The position numbers and the translations under genes were made by a program. A stretch of 64,000 nucleotides of DNA from Loktanella sp. Alg231-35 (lineage in GTDB: Bacteria > Pseudomonadota > Alphaproteobacteria > Rhodobacterales > Rhodobacteraceae): NCBI RefSeq assembly GCF_900143545.1, contig NZ_FREV01000003.1, positions 523,907-587,906 of the forward strand, read 5' to 3'. This document shows positions 53,176 through 60,964 of the stretch, piece by piece. Every line of letters starts with the position of its first letter. The first letter of the stretch is position 1. The notes beneath the pieces are model-generated. The model was not told where the DNA came from. It searched no databases and saw only the letters and a list, made by a program, of their open reading frames with translations.

Positions 53176-54021
53176 TAGGGTCAGGACCCATTAATTGGCT
53201 TGATGCTGAATCATTGCTGTGATTCAGGTTCCCCAAATATTGGGGGGAACGATGAGCAATCTCTACTGGCTAACTGAAGAACACATGAAGCGATTGCGAC
53301 CGTATTTTCCCAAAAGCCGAGGTCGACCACGCGTAGATGACAGGCGTGTATTGAGTGGAATTATCTTCATTAATCGCAATGGTTTACGCTGGTGTGATGC
53401 GCCTCCGGAGTATGGTCCACCCAAGACATTGTACAACCGTTGGAAGCGGTGGAGCGATATGGGAGTATTCGCGCGGATCATGACGGGATTGGCGGCAGAG
53501 GCGCCCGACCATAAGACCATCTCAATTGACGCGACTTATCTCAAAGCACACCGCACAGCCTCAAGCCTGGGGCTCAAAAAGGGGGGCGCGGACGTCTGAT
53601 AGGGCAGACCAAGGGTGGTATGAACACCAAGTTGCATGCCGTCACGGATACAAGTGGGCGCCCAATTCAGTTCTTTGTCACCGCCGGTCAGGTCAGCGAC
53701 TATACTGGTGCCGCGGCCTTGTTGAGCAGTCTGCCAGATGCTGAATGGCTGCTCGCGGATCGAGGCTATGACGCAGACTGGTTCAGAGAAGCCTTAATCG
53801 ACAGGGGTATCACTCCATGTATCCCTGGCCGTAAGTCACGCAGCAAGACCATCAAATACGACAAGCGCCGCTACAAACGCCGCAATCGGATTGAGAGAAT
53901 GTTCGGTCGCCTCAAAGATTGGAGACGCATCTCAACGCGCTATGACAGGTGCCCCAAAGTCTTCCTCTCAGCTATCGCTCTCGCCGCAACCGTCATATTC
54001 TGGTTATGAGTCTGGAACCTA
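53176..54021 (+). mobile_element. IS5-family insertion sequence (IS427-like), complete
   Basis: About 846 bases bounded by TA on both sides. The ends are imperfect inverted repeats: left TAGGGTCAGGACCCATTAA at 53176, right (reverse strand) TTAGGTTCCAGACTCATAA ending at 54022. It contains a two-frame DDE transposase. It is inserted in a GNAT gene. Exact ends could be 1-2 bases different. Confidence 0.85.
53252..54009 (+). CDS. IS5-family transposase made by -1 frameshift
   Basis: The first frame (53252-53599) encodes the N-terminal part (MSNLYWLTEEHMKRLRPYFPKSRGRPR) and the first catalytic Asp ('ISIDATYLKAH'). It ends shortly after a slippery A5G6 run at 53576-53586. The second frame (in frame with the ATG at 53620) carries 'LLADRGYDADWF' (second Asp) and 'RRYKRRNRIERMFGRLKDWRRI' (catalytic Glu). 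Reading the last base of the AAG codon twice (-1) joins them in frame, as is normal for this IS group. Both halves look intact, so the element may be active. Confidence 0.9.
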
Positions 54022-54551
54022 ATGGAATTCAGGTCTGTCGCCTTTCGGCAGCCAGCCAAAAGAGTATTTGCGATCATTTTCAACGACTTGACCTTACATC
54101 CCGTTGGGCACGGTTTTGTGGAGCAATCAGTGACGAAGATGTCTTGAAATACGCACAGAACATATTCCGCCATAACGCGGTTGTCTGCGGCGCATTAGTC
54201 GAAGGACAGTTGCGGGGTGTTGTTGAACTGCGCGGTCTCTTTCAGTCCTGGCCATCAACGGCGGAAGCCGCATTCTCTGTCGAACCTGACTGGCAGAATA
54301 TCGGGATCGGGGATGCGTTGTTTGAACGCATGTTCGCCATGGCCCGGAACCGCGGCGTCAGGACCATTCAAATGATTTGCCTGAAAGAAAACAGCCGCAT
54401 GCGACACCTCGCGGCAAAGCACGATGCGCAGCTGCATTATGATCAGGACGCAACCGAGGCTATTCTTCGTCCTTTCTGGCCCACACCGGCGTCCCTGATG
54501 GAGGAAATCGTCGGAGAAACCAGGAGCTATGCTCACAGGCTATTTGAATGA

Positions 54552-55098
54552 AGCAGTCTTCCAAACCGCTTCAGCATATCGCTGCCTCGTCGATGACCTG
54601 AAAGATCGACAGTTTATCCTAGTTGTCGACCGCATGAATGACCGGACTCGCTGCCGCTTTGCAGCAGCAAGGCTTTCGCTCACGCGGCATTTCCTTCGCT
54701 GCGAGCGCACGCAGCGAGACGCAGACCCTTCTGCTATGGGCTCATCGCCGCCATTAGATCGGTCGCAGCATGCTCACCTTTAGGATGATGCCACCCCAGA
54801 AAGGACGGCCCTTTCCGGACTTTCGCCCGACCTTCAAGATGCTGCGGACGCAGCCCGCATTGCCGACATTCGTTGCAAGTGCAAAATCTGATGGTGTGCG
54901 AACTCACACATCGCGGGACGAACCTCCCCTTGACAAAACCGGAATCAATGGCCGTTTTGCGGCCAATGCGCTGATTTGCGATGCCCGTAATCTAGTGGCA
55001 ACATGGCGTGCTGACTTCGACTACTATCCACATATGATCCCCATAACACCGAAGCGGCCATTCGATACGGTCACAAGCCATAGTCGTCGCTCGCCGGG
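54552..55098. other. Intergenic stretch with dispersed repeat copy A
   Basis: About 550 bases between the GNAT gene and the metallopeptidase gene. It holds GC-rich imperfect inverted repeats (CTGCG/CGCAG blocks near 54690-54720) and one copy of a dispersed repeat (54841-54888). Open frames here lack recognisable products. Confidence 0.5.
54841..54888 (+). repeat. Dispersed intergenic repeat, copy A
   Basis: Begins GCTGCGGACGCAGCCCGCAT and continues TGCCGACATTCGTTGCAAGT. It shares the core GCTGCGG..GCAGCCCGCATTG plus CCGACATTCG with copies at 57765 and 63204. The GCTGCGG/CCGCAGC-type arms can form a small hairpin. Confidence 0.7.
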
Positions 55099-56763
55099 TT
55101 AAGTGCCTGCTTCAGCATAAACGGTCTTGAGAGCATCGAAATGGTCTGAGAACGCCTTCGTTCCTTCGCCAATCACAGAGACTTCGCCAATTTCAATTTG
55201 TTCTCGCAAAGTGGGGACGACCCGTTCCCACCGATGTGCCATGACTTTTATTCCAATGAGTTGTCTGTCAGGCGGGAGTGACCTTCGATTGTGCGCGGCA
55301 AAGAGTTGCTCCGCCTCGCTGTCAAAGAGAAAAACGAAGAGAACTGATCTGTTCGTCATGTCAAATGTGACGGGTACGAAAGTTTCGCCAACAACGTAGC
55401 CGTGAATGATGAAGACTTTTTGTGAGTCGGTCGCAACTGCTAACGGCGCTTTCGGATCAATTTGGATTTTAGCAAGTTCGCACACAAAAGGTGTGGCCTT
55501 ACCCATATCCTGCGCCAACTCGAAAAACGCAGGAACAGAACTGAACGTGTTCGCTCCATCACGCAGCAACGAGTCGCGGAATTCCGAAAAAATCGTAGGC
55601 TCGCTCGGGCGGCGGTCATGGAAAAGGGCAAAATTGGCGCAGACTCCAACAGCCCGGTCTACACTGTCAACGACTGAGACTATTTCCTCCTTCGTTCGGG
55701 CAAAATCGGTCAACAAACCATCGGCATGGTGATCAAAATCGGGGACAGTCGGGTCAATGTACAATTCTGGATTCTGAAGTTGGGCTTCCAATAGCAACGA
55801 TCTAGTGGCGTGGGCCACGGGGCGAACAATAAGATCTTCGTGCACTCGCGCACCGTCAACTTCTGTCATCGCGGCTGCGATCACCATGTTTCGGCAACGA
55901 TCCACAAGGGTGATGCAGTTAAAAAATATCATGAGCTCCCAGTAAAAATGCACGGGTGAGTATCCGCCGATATCGGGATCTTCCATTGCACGCTGCGTGG
56001 CAGGGAGCAGCGAAAGCAAAGCGAATAAGTCAGCGCGCGCTTCTTCTTGAAGGTGGGGCAATGATACGCAGGATCCGCTTGAGGGGTCTTGAAACGACTT
56101 CAGTATCTGCGCCTTGACCTCATCAGGATAGGGAAATTGATTTAGGGTGTGCGTCAATGCGTCAGCTATTACATCTGGATCAAGAGCATCATCGAACATT
56201 TTTAATTTGCCAGCGCGGGACACCACATGACCAATTTCATGAACCACAGGACCCATCCACAATGTCAACGTCGCCTCGCCTATCGGTAATACTTCAAGTT
56301 CGCGCCAGCGCTCGCGCCAGTCTATCTTGTGGTCGATGAACGAAATGTTGTTGAGACTTTCGCCTCGGGCCAGAAGCAATGCCCCAAGATCTGGATCACC
56401 ATGCAAAAGCGACATCTCAGCCATGATACGGTAAATGGTCTGCTGGGCGACTTGCTCACGTAACTCACCCTTGAACGCGTCTTCGGAAAACACTCTGCGT
56501 ACATCGGCTGAGAGAGAAAGGTATGACCTGCTGCAGACGATCGGAGTTGGCTCAAAACCAGAGAGGCAAAAGAACGACGCCGGGGCGTGTTCTGCCCAAA
56601 ACACCCGAAAGATGTCACCGAATTGCTCCGTTAGATCTTGCAGAGTCTTGGTCAAAACGGTGGGATTGCTAAAGTCGTGCGGCGAAATCTTGGCCCCGCG
56701 ACCCAGTGCAGTTGTGATTGCCGCCTTGATCGCCATTTTACTAAAGTCGTCATAGTCCGCCAT
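55099..56763 (-). CDS. Large HExxH metallopeptidase-like protein, unknown family
   Basis: A 554-residue protein I cannot assign to a named family. A zinc-peptidase motif is visible: HEIGH at residues 175-179 ('GPVVHEIGHVVSRAG') and, about 60 residues on, 'LQEEARADLFALLSLL' (Glu240/241), which would give the third ligand as in gluzincins. The regions before (residues 1-160) and after (300-554) look soluble, with alpha/beta character. There is no signal peptide. It follows the small EACC1-like gene after 14 bases, so the two form one operon. The base composition is lower in GC than the core genes, suggesting transfer. A protease effector in a conflict system is my favoured reading, as inference. 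Confidence 0.75.
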   Translation of the reverse strand: MADYDDFSKMAIKAAITTALGRGAKISPHDFSNPTVLTKTLQDLTEQFGDIFRVFWAEHAPASFFCLSGFEPTPIVCSRSYLSLSADVRRVFSEDAFKGELREQVAQQTIYRIMAEMSLLHGDPDLGALLLARGESLNNISFIDHKIDWRERWRELEVLPIGEATLTLWMGPVVHEIGHVVSRAGKLKMFDDALDPDVIADALTHTLNQFPYPDEVKAQILKSFQDPSSGSCVSLPHLQEEARADLFALLSLLPATQRAMEDPDIGGYSPVHFYWELMIFFNCITLVDRCRNMVIAAAMTEVDGARVHEDLIVRPVAHATRSLLLEAQLQNPELYIDPTVPDFDHHADGLLTDFARTKEEIVSVVDSVDRAVGVCANFALFHDRRPSEPTIFSEFRDSLLRDGANTFSSVPAFFELAQDMGKATPFVCELAKIQIDPKAPLAVATDSQKVFIIHGYVVGETFVPVTFDMTNRSVLFVFLFDSEAEQLFAAHNRRSLPPDRQLIGIKVMAHRWERVVPTLREQIEIGEVSVIGEGTKAFSDHFDALKTVYAEAGT

Positions 56764-56777
56764 GACGCTTCACCCCA

Positions 56778-57089
56778 CTAGGTTTGCTGTGAGCGTCGCA
56801 GGAATTCATCGAGAAGTTCCGGCGTGGGATTGTTAACCTCCCAATCGCCGAGCTTTAACGTGACGTCGGACTTGTTGGTCATATATGTTTTCAAAAGATC
56901 AACCAAATGCGGCAGCATCGTCGCCGCCACGCTTGCAATCACCATCCACTCCCCGGCAGAACCATCTAGGTTAGCTCGGCCAGTGATCATGGCTTGACTA
57001 TCTTCCATTTCATTGACTGAATTAGCGAGTTCTTCGGGTCGTTTGCCCTCGGATGTGATGACAACTTCAAATTTCTCTTGGTCGGTCAT
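56778..57089 (-). CDS. Small EACC1-like (effector-associated) protein
   Basis: A 103-residue protein. The N-terminal beta-rich part ('KFEVVITSEGKRPEELANSVNE') is followed by a hydrophobic helix ('GEWMVIASVAATMLPHLVDLLKTYM') and a C-terminal strand pair plus helix ('DVTLKLGDWEVNNPTPELLDEFLRR'). This layout resembles the effector-associated constant component EACC1 found beside peptidase and other effectors in predicted NTP-dependent conflict systems. The similarity is by pattern only. It precedes the metallopeptidase gene by 14 bases on the same strand and probably forms a module with it. Confidence 0.6.
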   Translation of the reverse strand: MTDQEKFEVVITSEGKRPEELANSVNEMEDSQAMITGRANLDGSAGEWMVIASVAATMLPHLVDLLKTYMTNKSDVTLKLGDWEVNNPTPELLDEFLRRSQQT

Positions 57090-57354
57090 ACTGCAATATC
57101 CATCTTAAAAAACGAAATTGGTGCAATTTTTTTTGGTACTCTTATTAGGTGTTATCATAGCTAAGATTGCCCACGAATCAAATCTACTTGAACTTGTTCC
57201 AGTCAGTCTCTTTCAAATTGCGTTCGTATGCGTTGGGTGCAGCGAACCTCATGGAAGTGGCCCTACTTATAGATGCTGCACCGCATCGACCTGCTAGAGT
57301 TGCAGTTTCTTTGTATCAGGATCGCCATGCGCTCGATTTCATCGGTCTCGGCCG

Positions 57355-57537
57355 TTATCTCGTTTCTTTTTTGGGTTTGAGTTGTTTCGGAACGCGGAAG
57401 GCATCCAATGCACCTTTCGCATCTGACCCTGAGATGGACATACCGATAACAACTTGCCTGTCTGCATCTGGTAGTAGGTCCTTGGCAGCCAATGCTTCGC
57501 GGGCATAGCGTTCTTTACCCTTTTGTGCCGTAGCGGA
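57355..57537 (-). pseudogene. Remnant of an unidentified gene
   Basis: On the minus strand, 60 codons between stops read like real protein ('KERYAREALAAKDLLPDADR', then 'QVVIGMSISGSDAKGALDAF', ending 'KPKKETR'). It lacks a start codon with a ribosome-binding site. The same frame continues upstream beyond one TGA (SNEIRSFDARCKADKG), which suggests a decayed 3' end of a gene. The family is not recognised. Confidence 0.35.
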
Positions 57538-57764
57538 TCATCCTTTATCGGCCTTGCAGCGTGCGTCGAAGGATCGGATCTCGTTACTTATGACTGACAT
57601 ACAGCTTTACGTTTCTCTCAAAGAATCTGACGTTCGTGCAGAGCGCAGCATCTGTGATTTTGGGCTCTTCGCGGCCATCGGAGGCAATGCAGCATCCGCA
57701 GTTTATGGCTGTTGCGCCACCTTCGTGGACGGCCCAAAGCCGACCTTTAGAGCATTTTGCAGTT

Positions 57765-57799
57765 GCTGCGGTGGCAGCCCGCATTGCCGACTTTCGCTG
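57765..57799 (+). repeat. Dispersed intergenic repeat, copy B
   Basis: GCTGCGGTGGCAGCCCGCAT followed by TGCCGACTTTCGCTG. It shares with copy C the same core and an upstream GGCCCAAAGCCG block (57731-57742 here), 20-odd bases before the core. Confidence 0.7.
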
Positions 57800-57880
57800 T
57801 GATTGCACCCATGTCTGCCACTTATGCATGTTGCGCAAGTATCGGGGACGAAAACCGCCCCCGATGTTAGGCGACCGTGC

Positions 57881-58444
57881 TCACTTTGCCGATGCGCTGA
57901 ACCGGACGCGAAACACTTCGGCGTCTTCGGATGAGCGACCAAGCAAGGCGTCATCCGCATCGCTCCAAGGACGCAGGATAAGTGACTTACCGGCATAGGT
58001 TTGTTCGGGGCTGTCATCCGTCAGGGGCAGCGCAAAGATCGGATCGGCAACGGGATGCGGGTCGTCCGTTACGATGATCGCATAGTCGCTATCGGTGTTC
58101 AGCGTAATCACATCGTCGATTGACTGAAACAAGTGCCCGCCGGACAACATATCCATCGCCGCATCACGGGCCGGTTGGATCGCCAGAAACGTTGGATCAC
58201 TATGCAGGGCTGCACGGTTTGCCGCTGACGGCCAACTGGCGAGGCTGCCGGTTTTTGGGGTGCCGGCTGCGAAATTGGTCGCGATCAGGCCAAAACCGGC
58301 CATGATATCAAGCCCATGTTTGGCCATTGTGGTGGCCATGGCAGGGAAGTATTCACCATACATCCATTCTTCTTTGCCAGACGTCACCGTACCAAAGCCA
58401 AATTCAATGCGTGCGTCGGGTGTTAGTACTAGTTGAGCGGTCAT
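57881..58444 (-). CDS. Hypothetical protein, 187 residues
   Basis: I do not recognise this soluble protein. It begins 'MTAQLVLTPDARIEFGFGTV' and contains 'MYGEYFPAMATTMAKHGLDIMAGFGLIATN', a pattern like the two-strand-helix half of dimeric alpha-beta-barrel (DUF1330/ABM-type) proteins; the middle 'PTFLAIQPARDAAMDML...DDVITLNTDSDYAIIVTDD' could be the second half. It lies 38 bases downstream of the SRPBCC gene on the same strand and is probably co-transcribed. The divergent LysR gene may control both. Confidence 0.65.
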   Translation of the reverse strand: MTAQLVLTPDARIEFGFGTVTSGKEEWMYGEYFPAMATTMAKHGLDIMAGFGLIATNFAAGTPKTGSLASWPSAANRAALHSDPTFLAIQPARDAAMDMLSGGHLFQSIDDVITLNTDSDYAIIVTDDPHPVADPIFALPLTDDSPEQTYAGKSLILRPWSDADDALLGRSSEDAEVFRVRFSASAK

Positions 58445-58482
58445 GGTTTATCTCCTTTTATATCAATTGAGTGTGGCGCAGT

Positions 58483-58983
58483 TCAGCTGTGTGCTTTGTG
58501 AAGTGCAGCGTAGTTTTCGGGGGTCACGATCTCGCCGGTTTCGACATAGTATTTCAGGCCAAATAGATGCTTTCGCAGGGATTTCGCCATCTGACCGCGC
58601 ATCATGTACTTCATGATATCGGGCCGGAACGCATTGAATGACGTCATTTTGAGCGCGGTCTTATCTGCCGCAACAGCAGTCACCTCATAGATCGCCGACA
58701 TCTCGCTTACGAAAGGCAGATTGTGCGCGACGACTTCGATCTTGAAGCCGTCTGAGCCATTCACTGCGACAATCTTCTCGTCAAGGAACAGTTTTTCGCT
58801 GAACTTGCAGTGCCTGACGCTATGCAGCTCACCTTTTGTGCCGCCGTGCATATAGTTTGACGTGACCATCGTCGGGTTATGGATATGGATATCGCCGTAC
58901 TGATGAAACAGCACATCCCAAACGCGATCCATAGAGGCATTGATGATTTCGTTGAATTCGGTGCGGTTCATTTTGCTTGCCAT
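58483..58983 (-). CDS. SRPBCC (START-like) family protein
   Basis: A 166-residue protein with the helix-grip fold of the polyketide cyclase/SRPBCC superfamily: 'FNEIINASMDRVWDVLFHQYGDIHIHNPTMVTSNYMHGG', strands 'GELHSVRHCKF...KIVAVNGSDGFKIEVVAHNLPF', and a long C-terminal helix ending 'LKYYVETGEIVTPENYAA'. It should bind a hydrophobic ligand. A related protein is encoded at 60402, with the same '(Y)(Y)xETGE' C-terminal helix. GAGG lies 6 bases before ATG 58983. Divergent from a LysR gene. Confidence 0.8.
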   Translation of the reverse strand: MASKMNRTEFNEIINASMDRVWDVLFHQYGDIHIHNPTMVTSNYMHGGTKGELHSVRHCKFSEKLFLDEKIVAVNGSDGFKIEVVAHNLPFVSEMSAIYEVTAVAADKTALKMTSFNAFRPDIMKYMMRGQMAKSLRKHLFGLKYYVETGEIVTPENYAALHKAHS

Positions 58984-59095
58984 GTTGACCTCTAGTTCTT
59001 GTGTGCCTCAGACCTAAGCGCGTCAAAAATGATTTGAAATAACTGAATATGGGGGTTTACGGTGCATAAATCGACCACCCTTTTCGAGGACGCCC

Positions 59096-59995
59096 ATGGC
59101 CAAGCTAGATTGGAACGATATCAAGGTTTTCCTCGCCCTGTTCCGGGGGCGATCCGTTCGCGCAGCAGCCGGTGAATTGGGGATGAGCCACTCAACGGTC
59201 TCCCGCCATCTGACAGATTTGGAAACCAGTCTGGGGGCCGTATTATTCACCCGTTCACGGGACGGCCTGCTCGCCACCGCCACGGCCGAGCAGATCTTTG
59301 CAAAGGCCGAACGAGTGGAAGGCGAAGTAATCGATCTGCAACGCGAGGCCGACAGTTTGGATACCGCGCTAGCAGGTCAGGTGCGCGTGACTTCACCACC
59401 GCTCCTTTCGCAATATATGCTCATGCCACATCTGGCTGCCTTCACGCGGCAGTATCCCGGTATCGAAATCATCCTGCATTCAAGCTTTGCGATTGATGAT
59501 CTGATGAAGGGCGCATCTGACGTTGCCTTTCGATCCCAATTTGATCCAAACGATAATCTTGTCGGCCGCAGTCTGCCCGAATTCGTCGACCGCGCGTATG
59601 CATCGCCGGATTACATTGCCCAACATTCCTTTGACGGCAATCAAACCGATGCAACGTGGATCGGACGCGGGATCATCGACCCGAGCCATGGCTGGATCAA
59701 AGACGGCCCTTTCCCCGACTCCGCTGTAAGACACCAAATACCTGACATGTTGGATATGGCAGAAGCCGCAAAGGAAGGGCTGGGCATGGTTGTCTTACCC
59801 TGCTTTTTTGCAGATGCATTGGATGGCCTCGACCGTATCCCCGGAACCGGCCCGGTTTCATCCCGACCCGGTTGGGTTCTCACCCATCCCGACCTGCGCT
59901 CATCTGTCCGTGTGATGACCTTTGTTCGATTTCTGGTGGCTGAGATGACGAAACAAGAAGCGATGATTGTTGGAGATATAGGGTCGACTGCCTAG
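59096..59995 (+). CDS. LysR-family regulator
   Basis: A 299-residue regulator: HTH at residues 4-62 ('LDWNDIKVFLALFRGRSVRAAAGELGMSHSTVSRHLTDLETSLGAVLFTRSRDGLLAT') and an effector domain ('GQVRVTSPPLLSQYMLMPHLAAFTRQYPGIEIILHSSFAIDDL'). It is divergent from the SRPBCC/hypothetical pair with 112 bases between them, the classic arrangement for a regulator and its target. Start ATG 59096 has GAGGA upstream. Confidence 0.9.
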   Translation: MAKLDWNDIKVFLALFRGRSVRAAAGELGMSHSTVSRHLTDLETSLGAVLFTRSRDGLLATATAEQIFAKAERVEGEVIDLQREADSLDTALAGQVRVTSPPLLSQYMLMPHLAAFTRQYPGIEIILHSSFAIDDLMKGASDVAFRSQFDPNDNLVGRSLPEFVDRAYASPDYIAQHSFDGNQTDATWIGRGIIDPSHGWIKDGPFPDSAVRHQIPDMLDMAEAAKEGLGMVVLPCFFADALDGLDRIPGTGPVSSRPGWVLTHPDLRSSVRVMTFVRFLVAEMTKQEAMIVGDIGSTA

Positions 59996-60332
59996 GCGCC
60001 AATACGTTATGAGATCACAAATGCAGACGAAGTTAGCCTTTGCTAAGGCAGTGCCATAGTCAGCTTAGTATCAAATTCCAGACCAGCCGCCGCGCGTCGT
60101 CCCGGCTCTCGTATTCCGCCATCGTGGGCGCTCGCTGCGACGGCGAAATTGGCTGATGTCTGAATCCATACCATGCGGACCAAACGGCCTTTGGATTTCA
60201 GTCATGGCGCGGGAAACTGCGGCACATTACCTCTCTGAAGTCCCAACATTGCAATTTTCACGTAGGCCGAGAAAGCAGACTTACGCATCCCTCGGCATGG
60301 GATTGGCGCCTGGAAAATGTTTTGACCGCCAG
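59996..60332. other. Intergenic stretch before the second SRPBCC gene
   Basis: About 340 bases without a supported gene. The end of it leads into a promoter with a palindromic operator. Confidence 0.45.
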
Positions 60333-60372
60333 TTGACAAAACGGTTGCTATAAGATACCTAACAATTGTTAG
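60333..60372 (+). promoter_or_regulatory. Promoter with palindromic operator before SRPBCC/TetR pair
   Basis: A consensus -35 (TTGACA, 60333-60338) is followed 17 bases later by a weak -10 (TACCTA). A perfect 14-base palindrome CTAACAATTGTTAG (60359-60372) overlaps the -10 region. Such AT-centred palindromes are typical TetR-family operators, and a TetR gene follows in the operon, so autorepression is likely. Confidence 0.65.
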
Positions 60373-60401
60373 AGAAATTAGGCATACCGAAAGATACCAC
60401 A

Positions 60402-60926
60402 ATGACATCAACACACACAGTTAACGTTAAGACATCCGCCGCCCACGCCTGGAAAATCATCGGCGAAGAATTCGTCCCGGTTGACAAATGGATGGAGGCC
60501 ATCTCACGGGCAGAAGCCATCCGCGGTCCAGCCTTGCCCGGCGCGCCTGCCAAAGGTCGAACATCCCATCTGCGCGGTAAATATTCGCATGTGTATCAGT
60601 CAGAAGTCATCACGGCCTACGGTGACGCCGCCCGTACCATCAGCACCGAGGTAACGATCCACAACCTTCCACGCATGGTACCGATGAAGGGCTACAACGC
60701 CACAATCGTCGTCAAAGAAACCGGGCCAGAGAATTGCTCGATTACCTATACCGGCGAAGCCCGGACCAAATGGTTTGGCAAACCGATGAAAAACGCGCTA
60801 ACAAAATCAATGGACGCTGGATATCTTCGCGGCCTTGAAGAACTGGCCCACTATATCGAAACTGGAGAGCAGCACCCGCGCAAAGTTGAAACGGTTCAAG
60901 CCGACGCAGCCATGACAGCGGCGTAA
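60402..60926 (+). CDS. SRPBCC (START-like) family protein
   Basis: A 174-residue SRPBCC protein: 'TVNVKTSAAHAWKIIGEEFVPVDKWMEAI' (first strand and helices), strands with 'AARTISTEVTIHNLPRMVPMKGYNATIVVKETGPENCSITYTGEARTKWF', then the long C-terminal helix 'MDAGYLRGLEELAHYIETGEQHPR'. It probably binds a small hydrophobic compound. I chose ATG 60402 (MTSTHTVNV), as an upstream TTG gives a start inside the operator. A TetR gene follows after about 40 bases. It is a paralogue of the protein at 58483-58983. Confidence 0.82.
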   Translation: MTSTHTVNVKTSAAHAWKIIGEEFVPVDKWMEAISRAEAIRGPALPGAPAKGRTSHLRGKYSHVYQSEVITAYGDAARTISTEVTIHNLPRMVPMKGYNATIVVKETGPENCSITYTGEARTKWFGKPMKNALTKSMDAGYLRGLEELAHYIETGEQHPRKVETVQADAAMTAA

Positions 60927-60964
60927 TCTTCTGACAGATTTGCAGGTAGGCGAACGAGGGTAGA

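Larger units (their letters stand above)
53156..54551 (+). pseudogene. GNAT acetyltransferase gene interrupted by the IS5-type element
   Basis: The 5' end lies left of the IS: AGGAGG at 53142-53147, then ATG 53156 encoding MRLNSHP up to the insertion. The rest lies right of the IS from 54022 (NGIQVCRLSAASQKSI...). Taking out the IS and one TA copy joins the two parts in frame. The resulting protein is about 184 residues, with a GNAT fold: 'TAEAAFSVEPDWQNIGIGDALFERMFAMARNRGVRTIQMICLKENSRMRHLAAKHDAQL'. As it stands, a shorter product could start at the ATG at 54006 in the IS end, giving about 181 residues with a different N terminus, so function may persist. Confidence 0.85.

Noticed and set aside
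54529..55102. Two short plus-strand frames after the GNAT gene
   Set aside because: They run across the repeat-rich gap and have no protein-like features or start signals.
57167..57508. 113-codon plus-strand frame
   Set aside because: It has no recognisable motif or ribosome-binding site, and the opposite strand reads more like a real protein remnant.
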